This document shows, piece after piece, positions 22,421 through 33,400 of a stretch of 64,000 bases of DNA. The DNA lies in NCBI GenBank assembly GCA_963662155.1, contig OY759262.1, forward strand, positions 61,038,010 to 61,102,009, given 5' to 3'. Source of the stretch: Lamellibrachia columna (taxonomy: Eukaryota; Annelida; Polychaeta; Sabellida; Siboglinidae). Position 1 is the stretch's first letter. Each line of letters starts with the position of its first letter. Under the pieces are notes generated by a model that saw nothing but the letters and a program-made list of their open reading frames with translations, made no database searches and was not told the origin of the DNA. The position numbers and the translations under genes are program-made.

Positions 22421-23305
22421 AGCGAAGAGGATTGAAGGTTGACTGAGTGAAAATTCAGGGTCATAAACAACTGAGACGTGGCTTTCGTTGACTTCACGAA
22501 ACGGTGGTATAGGCCTGTCTGTTCGATTGAATTCCTTGAGAATATTAGTCAGCACCCAGAGCTTCTAAAAAACAGTAGGAACTTTCCTCGTGAACAGTGC
22601 GTTTTGGTGGTACGGTCGTGTACATTGTAGTACGACCACCACTGTTTTATTTAGAAAAATTACGAGAATGCTTTTAAAACAGCTTAAGTTATGTAGGGTC
22701 TAATCAACGTGGAAGAGTAAACACATAGTACTGCTTCAGTATTTACAGCCGTAACCTTGGTTTCTGATCACTGATTCGATACGTCGTTATATGCTCGAAG
22801 TAAGATTTCCACAGTACTCGCGCGATATGTCAAAGACCCAGACATGTTTGATTGCTTCATTCACCTCTGACATTGAGCGAGGTTGTTTTGTTGTCACGTG
22901 TTCTCGACAGGGTTCGTGTGAGGCGTATTGGGGTAAGACCACAGTTGACCTTCCTGTTTATTGTTTGACACGAATGTAGGGCGTATTAAATTGCGATATG
23001 TGAATTTAAAGAATTCATATGATGTGACATAAGTGCAATTGAGCAGGCATATTAACAGGTTTGTTTGTAGAAGCTGTGAAATGGTACATTTTTTGGAGAG
23101 TTTAAAAGGCGGAGGGATTTATGGGAATTTTTCTGCTATAGGCCACGTGGGCGCATGAATACAAGGCTATTTTTGTCAAAATTGATGGGCATCGCACGTC
23201 GGGGCGTTTTAAAAGAGCTGGAGGTATGTGATTTTGATAAAACTTGGTCAGCATGTCAATGAGATGATGGCAGATCCTGTGAAAAAGTTTCAGAATTTTT
23301 AGTGG
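22421..23305. other. Non-coding stretch, no gene seen
   Basis: Unique DNA with no recognised feature between the small repeat and the transposase relic. Confidence 0.4.
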
Positions 23306-24115
23306 TCACGTTTTCTTATAATCTAACAAAACGTTAACATGGCCACCAATGCAATTTTCAACTGTGGTCTGACTCCTATTACCCGGCCAAGGAAGAACCG
23401 GAACAGTGGCACTCACGGGCCATGACGTCACTAGGCGTGCTGTGTGACGTGGAGCTTTGCGAAGCATGAATGTTTCACAGTCCAACAGTGTCGTCTGCGT
23501 CAGTAGCTTGTCACTCAGAATTGCTTTGTATTCGGCTTGCCGAATGAATGGTTGTCCCTTTTGGGAGGAAGTGGACAGACCAACGACCATTCCCTGCAAA
23601 GCAACCCCCAGACCATTACTGAAGGTGGCAACTTAACAGTTGACACGATGTAGCGTGTACTGTACCTCTCGTTATTTAGTCTTTTATAAAAGTATGTTTG
23701 TTGTTCAGAATTTGAGAAATAAGCTCTCCTATGACCACAAGACGCCCAAAGTCTATCGAGTGGTGACGGTGTTGCAAGCACCATACATTACTGGTGTCGT
23801 CTGATAGTTGATCGCGCCAACGATACTGTCAGTTTGTGCTAGCAATTGACGCGTGTCTTCTTGCTGACAGCTGAAGACGACATTGTGTACAGTCGATGGA
23901 TGAAGCGATCCTCGCGCATCGTTGTCTTTCGTTTGGCGCCTGATCCCTGTCGCATAGTCAGCTTTCCGGTTTCGGGATAATATTTCGATACAAAACAAAC
24001 AGTCGTTTTCTCTAGGCGACAAAAGGCGCTCGTATTAGTTGCTACATTCATAACACCCAATATTATCCTACTGCCAAAGTAGAAAATTTGATACAAAAAC
24101 AGCGGCAAAATAAAA
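23306..24115 (-). pseudogene. Tc1/mariner-like transposase relic
   Basis: Across several minus-strand frames the text follows a Tc1-type transposase. An N-terminal DNA-binding part (KTTMREDRFIHRLYTMSSSA) comes first. It is followed by RLNNERYSTRYIVSTVKLPP, then SVMVWG, then APRHTARLVTSW and VPVLPWPGN with remnants of the downstream DLNPIEN region. VMVWG, the CHTA block (here APRHTA) and the LPWPGNSPDLNPIE-type block are hallmarks of this family. At least three frameshifts and stops break it. The first catalytic Asp (in the QD before CHTA) is not preserved in a readable frame. Terminal inverted repeats were not identified. Confidence 0.75.
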
Positions 24116-24713
24116 CTCATCTTGTCAATAACCATGGGTTATAATTGCTAGGCTATTTAGCTGAATGAGTTCAGGTATAATATAAAGGTCACCAGTTACA
24201 TAGAGGTCACCAGTTACATAGACGCTTAGATATCGACAGTTACATATTACTAGGATTGACAATGACAATTAGTAAAATGGAAGTAAACAAAACACATAAT
24301 TACGGCAACAGATACTGAAGCAACATGTTTCCTTTTACTGTCTGCAAACGTATCTAAGCTTATTCTTAACAGTTTTGGAGACACAACATAACACAAGCGT
24401 TTTTAAAACCTTAATCATTATTTTCTGGAAAACAAAACTAGTGGTGGACCTACTTCAATGAGCTATACTCTAAATGCCGCCTTCCAGAGTCACGGCGGAG
24501 TCAAATAGAGGTGCGTACATGGTTCTGTCATATTCAGAATCCGGCTCCTATGTAGACAGTATCTAGACTACGTAACATACGTGCTACGTCTGTGTATATC
24601 GCACACTTCAGCGCAGGTCAAATCACTGACAAAAGGCTGGTAAAATAATTTATCTTTGTGGCGACGACCAAAAAATCTCCCAAATTGCACCGATCGTGTT
24701 GCCAAATGCCTGC
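24116..24713. other. Non-coding stretch, no gene seen
   Basis: A small duplication, GGTCACCAGTTACATAGA, lies near 24187-24222. Nothing else recognised. Confidence 0.4.
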
Positions 24714-24836
24714 GTTGTCAGCACACATTGGTAGGCCTAAGACGTTGTCAGCACACATTTGGTAGGCCTAAGACGTTGTCAGCACACATTGGTAGGCCTA
24801 AGACGTTGTCAGCACACATTGGTAGGCCTAAGACAT
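24714..24836. repeat. 30-bp tandem repeat, 4 copies
   Basis: GTTGTCAGCACACATTGGTA recurs at a 30-bp period; one copy has an extra T (31 bp). Confidence 0.93.
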
Positions 24837-24893
24837 CGACTCTTTGAGAACTGACACGAGCTCGGAATCGAAACTAGTCAATTTCCATATGTT

Positions 24894-25478
24894 CTACTTC
24901 CTCTCCACCTTCACCTGTACCCATGGGTGGTCGTTTGGCACTTACTTCCTCTCCACCTTCACCTGTACCCATGGGTGGTCGTTTGGCACTTACTTCCTCT
25001 CCACCTTCACCTGTACCCATGGGTGGTCGTTTGGCACTTACTTCCTCTCCACCTTCACCTGTACCCATGGGTGGTCGTTTGGCACTTACTTCCTCTCCAC
25101 CTTCACCTGTACCCATGGGTGGTCGTTTGGCACTTACTTCCTCTCCACCTTCACCTGTACCCATGGGTGGTCGTTTGGCACTTACTTCCTCTCCACCTTC
25201 ACCTGTACCCATGGGTGGTCGTTTGGCACTTACTTCCTCTCCACCTTCACCTGTACCCATGGGTGGTCGTTTGGCACTTACTTCCTCTCCACCTTCACCT
25301 GTACCCATGGGTGGTCGTTTGGCACTTACTTCCTCTCCACCTTCACCTGTACCCATGGGTGGTCGTTTGGCACTTACTTCCTCTCCACCTTCACCTGTAC
25401 CTATGGGTGGTCGTTTGGCACTTACTTCCTCTCCACCTTCACCTGTACCCATGGGTGGTCGTTTGGCACTTACTCTGA
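24894..25478. repeat. 48-bp minisatellite, 12 nearly identical copies
   Basis: The unit includes CTTCCTCTCCACCTTCACCT and CCCATGGGTGGTCGTTTGG. Only one substitution (CCTATGGG near 25401) is visible across ~580 bases. With a 48-bp unit and no stop in the unit, all three plus frames and one minus frame remain open (up to 277 codons). The minus frame reads GTGEGGEEVSAKRPPM repeats. No splice sites or conserved flanks argue for coding, so I treat these as repeat translations. Confidence 0.95.
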
Positions 25479-26385
25479 TGATCTGACAATCTGTCTCCAC
25501 CTTTGTCGGTTCCTTGCTGCCATTGGCGTCTCATGGACGTCAAGTACTTCCTACGTATCAATAAAAACCACCGGAGTTCTACATCGTAAACATTCTCTAG
25601 CGAGCCCAAATAGTTTCCCTACGTTTAGTCTCAACGTGTTATTGGGGTGCAAGCGGTTTGTCATAATATGCACATGAGTATTTTTTAAAAACAACGCTCA
25701 ACACAAATGTATCCACATAATTCGATTGTTTTAGTTACAACTATAATAGTGGGTGAACACTGTCTGGTGACCGTGACAATGTCTTAGGACAGGGAGTTCT
25801 CGAGCCGAATATTACGTGAATGCAAGATATTATTACATATGGAATAAGAGATTTGATGAGCTAGATAGTGTTGTCGCATGGTAGGCATGCTCGTGGGAAT
25901 TAGTCAAGCATGTGCTGGTATACCCACCGGACACTCACTAATGCAATCAGCAGATGTTGGTGTCTGTCTTGGATTTGTAGTCCCGGGACATGTTGCAATG
26001 TTACGCAAACGTAGTCGTTGGTGGCTGGGTCATGTACAAAGCATAGACAATGGTCTCTTGTATGGGGTGTCACCCATTGGTCTATCATACTAGAGATGCA
26101 AGGAAGACATAGATACATCGACATCAACGAGTAATCAGCAATTGCAGAATATTGCATTTGCTCTACATAACAAACAATCGATCCGTAAATGGCTGAATTT
26201 CACTGAAGCGTCACTAGCCCCACAGACTAGCAAGACGCAGACACACGGAAAGTAGGCTATATGCATAGCAACACGATAGTGTTGTTTATGGTAGTAGGCT
26301 ATGTGCATAGCTGTTTAATAGTTTAATTTCACAGCGCCGTGAAAAGGTTTAATGTGCCGCGAAGATAATACCGAGTCACCGCTGC
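25479..26385. other. Unique DNA, possible scrap of a LINE
   Basis: A frame near 26010-26060 reads LRKRSRWWLGHVQSIDNGLL, which resembles the GHV block near the end of some LINE reverse transcriptases, but nothing else supports it. A short imperfect duplication (TAGGCTATATGCATAGC) flanks a CAACAC-GATA-GTGTTG hairpin near 26270. Confidence 0.3.
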
Positions 26386-26877
26386 TTCCAGCATATCTCC
26401 ACCGTTCACACTCCCCAACAGTGCCGTCACCCGGCATCTCTCCACCGCTCACACTCCCCAACAGTGCTGTCACCCAGCATATCTCCACCGCTCACATTCC
26501 CCAACAGTGCTGTCACCCGGCACATCTCCACCGTTCACATTCCCCAACAGTGCTGTCACCCGGCATATCTCCACCGCTCACACTCCCCAACAGTGCTGTC
26601 ACCCAGCATATCTCCACCGCTCACACTCCCCAACAGTGCTGTCACCCGGCACATCTACACCGCTCACACTCCCCAACAGTGCTGTCACCCGGCATATCTC
26701 CACCGTTCACACTCCCCAACAGTGCTGTCACCCAGCATATCTCCACCGCTCACACTCCTCAACAGTGCTGTCACCCGGCATATCTCCACCGCTCACACTC
26801 CCCAACAGTGCTGTCACCCGGCATATCTCCACCGCTCCCACTCCCAACAGTGCTGTCACCCGGCACATCTCCACTGC
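26386..26877. repeat. 43-bp minisatellite, about 11 copies
   Basis: CAGTGCTGTCACCCGGCATA recurs at 43 bp, with CGGCATAT/CAGCATAT/CGGCACAT variants scattered among copies. The unit is not a multiple of three, and all three plus frames read the same peptides in rotation. Confidence 0.94.
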
Positions 26878-27760
26878 CACAACTTGATTTTAAATTCAAA
26901 ATGAACAGTTGCGGAGTGGTATGAACAAGTGGTTGGATGGGCAACGTTATTGTTATTTACGACTTGTTACGTCATTGTAACTGTGCACTTGACTGCGTAA
27001 CATAGTTTCAAACAAAAAGGAACGTTTTTGTGCTTCTAAACACATTTTCAATGCAAACACAACTGCGTGCAACTGAAATTGAGAGATTTCGGTAAAAAAA
27101 TAGGAGTGTACCAAATTAAATAAACATGTGCGGAATCTGCAAATCAAATGTAAGTTGTGGCAGGAGTGAAATTGACAGTGGCACCACGTGGTTTGACCAC
27201 GTGCAGGTTCTTTGTATGCTTGCATGTTTCGCTGGTTCCACGCCCATTGAGACAGATGGTCCTGCTAGGGAACCCAGCAGGGATTTTTTACATAACAATG
27301 TTTTTTTTGCGCTCTTGTTTGGTTGAATTTGTCTAAGATTCAAATCTAAACCACCTGCTAGAATTGCACGCAAAGTGAGAGAGCGTGTTGACGTGAAACT
27401 GCCTCGCCATATGTTGGTGGGCGGGATCCACCGAAACGTAGGTCTACACCTAAACTAGCGTGCCGTATGCGCGCGTAAACGAACAAGTGTCAACATTACC
27501 ACTTTCAAGCAGGAAATAACGCTTTTTTTCATATGGTTCCGCTGTCCCATTTTTTTAGCGAAATGTGCCGCTTTTTGTATTTTCCAAAAACAAAAAAATC
27601 AGTAAAATCACGGAAAAATCGAAAAAAAAAATTGCGCACGATGACATTCTAGACACTTGTGACAAATATATCTCTTGTGGCAAATGTATATCTTTGGTCT
27701 CAATTGTTTTCACATTTTCTCGAATGTGTGTTCATCTCAAAAAACAACGGCACGTCAAAA
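26878..27760. other. Unique DNA, no gene recognised
   Basis: Antiparallel frames at 27116-27373 look mildly protein-like but match nothing I know. Confidence 0.35.
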
Positions 27761-27925
27761 ATGGCGACCAAAAAAGGCAACACGTTTAAAAACGACGAAA
27801 AACGAAAAATATATCTTGATTGGAGGAGGACGCTTCCTGCTGGTTCAAATGCACTGTCCAGCCTTTCTAAGAGAGCAGATGTTGACTCCTGTGGAACACG
27901 TGATTTGAACGTGCGGTGTCATTAA
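27761..27925 (+). CDS. Candidate start exon (MATKKGNTFKNDEKRK...)
   Basis: An ATG in good context (AAAATGG) opens a basic 54-codon frame that reads MATKKGNTFKNDEKRKIYLD and then WRRTLPAGSN. It ends at a stop just before a plausible acceptor at 27936. If it is a real first exon, a donor inside the frame would have to be used, and none is strong. No domain recognised; low confidence. Confidence 0.15.
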   Translation: MATKKGNTFKNDEKRKIYLDWRRTLPAGSNALSSLSKRADVDSCGTRDLNVRCH

Positions 27926-27936
27926 TACAATTTCAG

Positions 27937-28053
27937 AGCTACCATTTACCGCGGACATGGAACCAATGTCTCAAACTACGCATCTTCCTTTTTTAGATTC
28001 TGACAGTTGTAGTGCCACTCCTATACAGGGAAGCGCATTCACATATTGTTCAG
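27937..28053 (+). CDS. Exon-like segment between an acceptor and a strong donor
   Basis: The segment is preceded by ATTAATACAATTTCAG and followed by GTAAGTACC. It is open in one frame, reading LPFTADMEPMSQTTHLPFLD and then SDSCSATPIQGSAFTYCS, and would end in phase 1. Length is 117 bases. Splice signals and open frame together are better than average for this window, but the family is unknown and partner exons are unproven. Confidence 0.22.
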
Positions 28054-28104
28054 GTAAGTACCCTATGAATCTGACTATAATCGAACCAACGTGTGTGTGT
28101 TTGT

Positions 28105-28500
28105 TATGCTACTCCTCCTAGACGCTTTGCATCTTGGGCGTCAAGTGTTCATGTGTTCATCTACGACCTCAGGAAGGACACGTAACACGTTGTTTTTTTC
28201 CTTCGAAATTCACGCCACTATTACCTCAGCCTTCGTAGAATTAGTCTTCGCAGATTGTTCGCAACATTATACGTGATTTCGATTATTGTTCCAAGTTATG
28301 TAAACCGTCCCCTACCGTTGTTTTGTGTATGTAGCGCCCATTGGCATATAATATCAAAGCGATTAGTGAGCGGTTTACGTAACTTGAAATAATCGTAGAA
28401 AACACGCATACCGTTTCGAACAATTGTACACGTGTAATAATTACGAATTACCTCCTACCAACTACTCCGTCTGGGGATGGGTATTTTTGCTAGTAAAGTA
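28105..28500 (+). repeat. Dispersed repeat family A, copy 2, with internal inverted arms
   Basis: It shares its start TATGCTACTCCTCCTAGAC and later blocks with 18799-19115. Inside, 28257-28306 and 28371-28421 form imperfect inverted arms of about 50 bases around a 64-base spacer (CCAAGTTATGTAAACCG versus the complement of CGGTTTACGTAACTTG). Likely a mobile element of unknown class. Confidence 0.55.
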
Positions 28501-29399
28501 TAAATTACATGATGCAAAAGCTGAATAATATGAAGGATGGATAGACCCTAATAAAATGGGTTTGACAAAATAACGGCATATTTGCGTATGTATAAATCTA
28601 TCTTAACGTTAACAATTAAGCATGCTGCACTCTCGACTTGTTTTCCATAACATTATAAAATCAAATCCTTTCCCTGCAAAAGAAGAACTTCAATAGAAGT
28701 CAGTTCCATTCAATATTTTTGGCGCGCTCCTCTAAAATGTGTTAATGTAGCTTTTTGTCGGTATTTGTCATTGACTGACAACCGTTTTGTTAAACAGCTG
28801 CGAGTGACACGTTAACACTGTTCATTTTACGGTCGACTTTTCGTTTTTCAATGCCCAAGACCAAATCCTGGATCCACCAAAGAGTTATGTAATGGTGCTT
28901 TAAAGGGGCAATAACGTGTTTGCACAGAATTGTTGTATGTTGGTTGTTCTATTTTAAGGATTGCAATAGTTTGCTGGAAGGATCTCTTGGATTACCACCG
29001 GAGGAATTCCCCAGTCATTTCAGGAAAAGGTAACTATGCTTTAGTCGCCAGATAGCGCCAGTAATCATGCATACCCCAGGTGGCAGCACTATCGTGATGT
29101 CTTCCTCTGGGTTTCCCTGTTCCAAACTATTGGAGCGTCTTTTTTGCACGCATTTGGATAATGCCTGTCAGTAAAGACGCTAAAATCTGAACAGCAACAA
29201 CTTAATTTTGAATATTTCATTCTTGCTACAACTGACAAACGTTCAACATGCTTAATGATGCATCTGTTTCTGAGGCCATTTTTTCTCAAGTCAATTTCCT
29301 TAGCCCTACTTCGCAATCAAACCAGATTGTCATACATAAGAGCATAATTACATCAAAGCCTACATGCCAATCTGTGCATAAGGCGATGAGACTCGTATA
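28501..29399. other. Unique DNA with a weak exon-like segment
   Basis: Near 28960-29028 a frame reads DCNSLLEGSLGLPPEEFPSH and is followed by AAAAGGTAACT, a possible donor. The only upstream acceptor (TTTTAAG) has no pyrimidine tract, and its phase does not fit the exon-like segment at 27937-28053. Confidence 0.25.
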
Positions 29400-30509
29400 T
29401 TCAGTCGTTTGCACGACGGCGGACGGCACAACTGGGTTAAATGCTATTAACCTCAGTTAACGGCCTCGTTATTGCTCGACGCCCGCGTCCGTCCACGGCA
29501 GGGGGCTTGCGGCCTAGGGTGTTCGCGCAGGGGAAGCGTCTCCAGTCTGAATGCTTCTTCCCAACGCGCTATCAACATTAATCGTAATCAGCAGGAACCC
29601 GAAATCGCACTCCAATGCATCAAACAAATTATATAAACTGTAGTTACGAGCAGCCGGCATCGTAAAATGTGTCCGCGAAATAGGCGTGGTTTACCTGGGC
29701 TGGACTTAGACGGCTAGTCCACGTTATCTAGACAGCTAAATCACCAAATTAACACGCCCAAACGTTTTTGTTATCGTTTGTTATACTGCTGCATACTTAC
29801 TGTGAATGTAATCTTTACTGACTGGTTGGCAACTTTGTTTCCCAAATATTCAAAAGAACACTTATAGCTTAATCAAAACAAATGGGCGGGGGTGAAACAA
29901 GACGGATTAAAACGGGTAACTGGTGTAGCCTACACGAACCGCACAGGATAGTATGGACCTATGTCGATATGTGGAGCTTTAGCTAATCCGTCTTGTATGT
30001 AGCTGGAATTTAGCTTGTTTTTCCAAAGTCGAGAAACATCTGCTGTGGGTCCGACAGACATAACAATAAACAACAAACGCAGCACGTGTTACGAATGTTT
30101 CTGAGTGTCGTCTACTCGTCTGGCGATTGGTTGTGGAGAGCTAACTGACAGGTGACTGGCGCACGAATTTCACTCACTATCTCCAGTGCGCCTATGCAAA
30201 TACAATGCCACTAACTTCGCCAATGTGCTATTTACAGACGTATGTTTAATGATTGGGTGCAATGCATGTTTGACACAGTTGTTCTTTCTGTTGCCGGTGC
30301 GTCGAACAGTTGGGACTCGTTCCTACGAGGCACCATTGTATTTACACGGGTGCGTGAGACGGCTCTTTGATCGGCCGAGCGGCCAGCGTGGTCGTGTTGT
30401 TGGTGCAGTGACAGAAACACAAACGGAAAGGGTCATAAAATGGATTACCTACAGTTGCGCACTCATAAAACTGGATTATATGTAGGTTTAATAGTGTTCT
30501 TCGCATTAG
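29400..30509 (+). promoter_or_regulatory. Candidate promoter / 5' non-coding exon ending in a strong donor
   Basis: CpG is dense at 29450-29560 and again over 30050-30430. At 30509/30510 the sequence reads CATTAG|GTAAGT, close to the ideal donor. Directly downstream CpG becomes scarce and stays so for over 30 kb, as expected where a methylated transcription unit begins. A 79-codon ATG frame at 30247-30485 has no known domain and may be untranslated sequence. This could be the transcription start region of the PTK7-like gene, but no transcript evidence is available. Confidence 0.35.
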
Positions 30510-32131
30510 GTAAGTGGTGTATTCATTTTGGATGTTTGTCTTATAATATTATCAGAGCTTCAATACATGAATAAATTTGTCAAAACTTGATGTCTTGTCT
30601 AGGCTCAGCGACGGCGGTGCTTTCAGATACGATAAGATTAATGACAATTTAAAGACGGCAGTGACAAGTGACGGTGTGAATAGGCCTGTTTATGACATCC
30701 TATCATCGGTTTTTAGAGGTGCTTGTAATTTGTCTTGAGCTGGGGATTAGGTGATTACACCGCTGGCACAGGTAACTTGATCACTGACGGCAGTGCCAGC
30801 GGCAGTGATGCGCTCATAAGTTCTAAGTCATAAATTCATAATGCATGTATTGAGAATGTTGTCATTGTCTCAGACATTTATTGTCACTGTATGTGTGCAA
30901 ACCGTCATCATTGCTTATGATCACTAGTACCATTAAATCCAGTTATGTATCTTCGTTGCAAGAGCCGATTGATAACGTTAAGTTCACATCTTTCTTGTAG
31001 TGGTGGAAATAATTCAATTCAAAAGTTAATATATACGTGTAGACTGTACATAGTTGGGTATTCATTTATTGAGTCTAGCCTGTAGACGGTGTAGTGTAAC
31101 TGGGTAGTTCTCCAACCATTTTGACATTTACCTGGGTTATTTATGATGTACGTAGCAAAACATTTATCTTGATTTATCTCTGGCTGTATTACTTGCGGTT
31201 TTCTTCACTGACAATTTATAACTGTTCCCTCTCTGTACATTTGGTGCAGTTGCAACAGAAATCAGCCTGTTTTGCAAAAGTAATACCTTATGCACTTTGA
31301 GATGGAACAGGTGTTTAGGAGACTTGGTGAATGGTTGCACTGAAAGATAGGCTATGTAGAAGATGAGTTTACTTGTCTCACAAGGATTAATTTTCACAGC
31401 AAGTGTTATATGAAGATACCAGAATGCTTAATATCACATTTATTATCTTTGAAAATGCATAACACTTGCTCTAGTGCTAGGCACCAAGTGGTGGGTATAT
31501 GGACTCAGGCAAAAAGTGTTTGAAGACATTTGCTGTCGGGTAAGATGTGCAGTGTATTTTACACAGCACTAGTTTTACATGTCCCCCATAAACATTAAAG
31601 CTAGATAAGTTACACCACAAAAACATGGTTCAAATGGATGTAAATGCAAGCCTGGGGCTATATATCTGTTCCGTGCTGCCCTGTGTCATCCTACTGGAGT
31701 CAGAATTTTTTATGGTAAAATGTAACACTAGAAAATGGGGATTTTACATGTAGCTACTGTCCACTGTTCAGATGTGCTGCCTTAATTAACAATTTAGCCT
31801 AGTATATTATTGCATATTGCTGGTGGCCATGTGGGATATTATGGAGACTGGCTATTAACTGTTGCTGTTTCATATGTTACCACATTCAGCTGCCACTATT
31901 GATTGTAAGTGACAGATCAAAAGGTGGTTAAGTAGGTGAAGACCACAATTTAGGTGAACTTTTAAATTCATCAGTCACAGTGTTAACAGCTGTGTCAGTT
32001 AAGATAACGTTATCACTCATGTTGTAGGCAGTTCATCAGAATCTTCTTTTTTGTTCTCGAAACAGCGCTGTGGGAAATTAATGTTAAAGCATCCATCAAT
32101 GTTTGTCCCAATAGGTGAGTTGAAGACAAGA

Positions 32132-33400
32132 GAGCTCCCCGGCTCAGGAGTCGGACTTATTTGGCACTGGGTGCTGTGAGCTCCCCTGGCTCAGGAGTTG
32201 GACTTAGTTGGCACTGGGTGCTGTGAGCTCCCCTGGCTCAGGAGTCCGACTTAGTTGGCACTGGGTGCTGTGAGCTCCCCTGGCTCAGGAGTCCGACTTA
32301 GTTGGCACTGGGTGCTGTGAGCTCCCCTGACTCAGGAGTTGGACTTAGTTGGCACTGGGTGCTGTGAGCTCCCCTGACTCAGGAGTTGGACTTAGTTGGC
32401 ACTGGGTGCTGTGAGCTCCCCTGGCTCAGGAGTCCGACTTAGTTGGCACTGGGTGCTGTGAGCTCCCCTGACTCAGGAGTCGGACTTAGTTGGCACTGGG
32501 TGCTGTGAGCTCCCCTGACTCAGGAGTTGGACTTAGTTGGCACTGGGTGCTGTGAGCTCCCCTGACTCAGGAGTTGGACTTAGTTGGCACTGGGTGCTGT
32601 GAGCTCCCCTGGCTCAGGAGTCAGACTTAGTTGGCACTAGGTGCTGTGAGCTCCCCTGGCTCAGGAGTGGGACTTAGTTGGCACTGGGTGCTGTGAGCTC
32701 TCCTGGCTCAGGAGTCAGACTTAGTTGGCACTAGGTGCTGTGAGCTCCCCTGGCTCAGGAGTCCGACTTAGTTGGCACTGGATGCTGTGAGCTCCCCTGG
32801 CTCAGGAGTCCGACTTAGTTGGCACTGGGTGCTGTGAGCTCCCCTGGCTCAGGAGTCGGACTTAGTTGGCACTGGGTGCTGTGAGCTCCCCTGGCTCAGG
32901 AGTCGGACTTAGTTGGCACTGGGTGCTGTGAGCTCCCCTGGCTCAGGAGTCGGACTTAGTTGGCACTGGGTGCTGTGAGCTCCCCTGGCTCAGGAGTCAG
33001 ACTTAGTTGGCACTGGGTGCTGTGAGCTCCCCTGGCTCAGGAGTCGGACTTAGTTGGCACTGGATGCTGTGAGGTCCCCTGGCTCAGGAGTCCGACTTAG
33101 TTGGCACTGGGTGCTGTGAGCTCCCATGGCTCAGGAGTCGGACTTAGTTGGCACTGGGTGCTGTGAGCTCCCCTGACTCAGGAGTCGGACTTAGTTGGCA
33201 CTGGGTGCTGTGAGCTCCCCTGACTCAGGAGTTGGACTTAGTTGGCACTGGGTGCTGTGAGCTCCCCTGGCTCAGGAGTGGGACTTAGTTGGCACTGGGT
33301 GCTGTGAGCTCCCCTGACTCAGGAGTCGGACTTAGTTGGCACTGGGTGCTGTGAGCTCCCCTGGCTCAGGAGTCGGACTTAGTCGGACACTGGGTGCTGT
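32132..33400. repeat. 47-bp minisatellite, about 27 copies
   Basis: GAGCTCCCCTGGCTCAGGAG starts each unit and GGCACTGGGTGCTGT ends it. The variable site after GGAGT reads CGG, TGG, CCG, CAG or GGG; a second site alternates GGCTC/GACTC. The last unit has an extra duplication (AGTCGGACAC). The unit is not a multiple of three and no long frame crosses it. Confidence 0.96.

Noticed and set aside
24844..25677. 277-codon plus-strand frame with a YFLSTFTCTHGWSFGT repeat
   Set aside because: Repeat translation with two other plus frames equally open; no splice or start evidence.
25990..26100. LINE-like GHV block (WWLGHVQSIDNG)
   Set aside because: Only one short block; no neighbouring RT sequence in any frame. 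Mentioned as a hint only.
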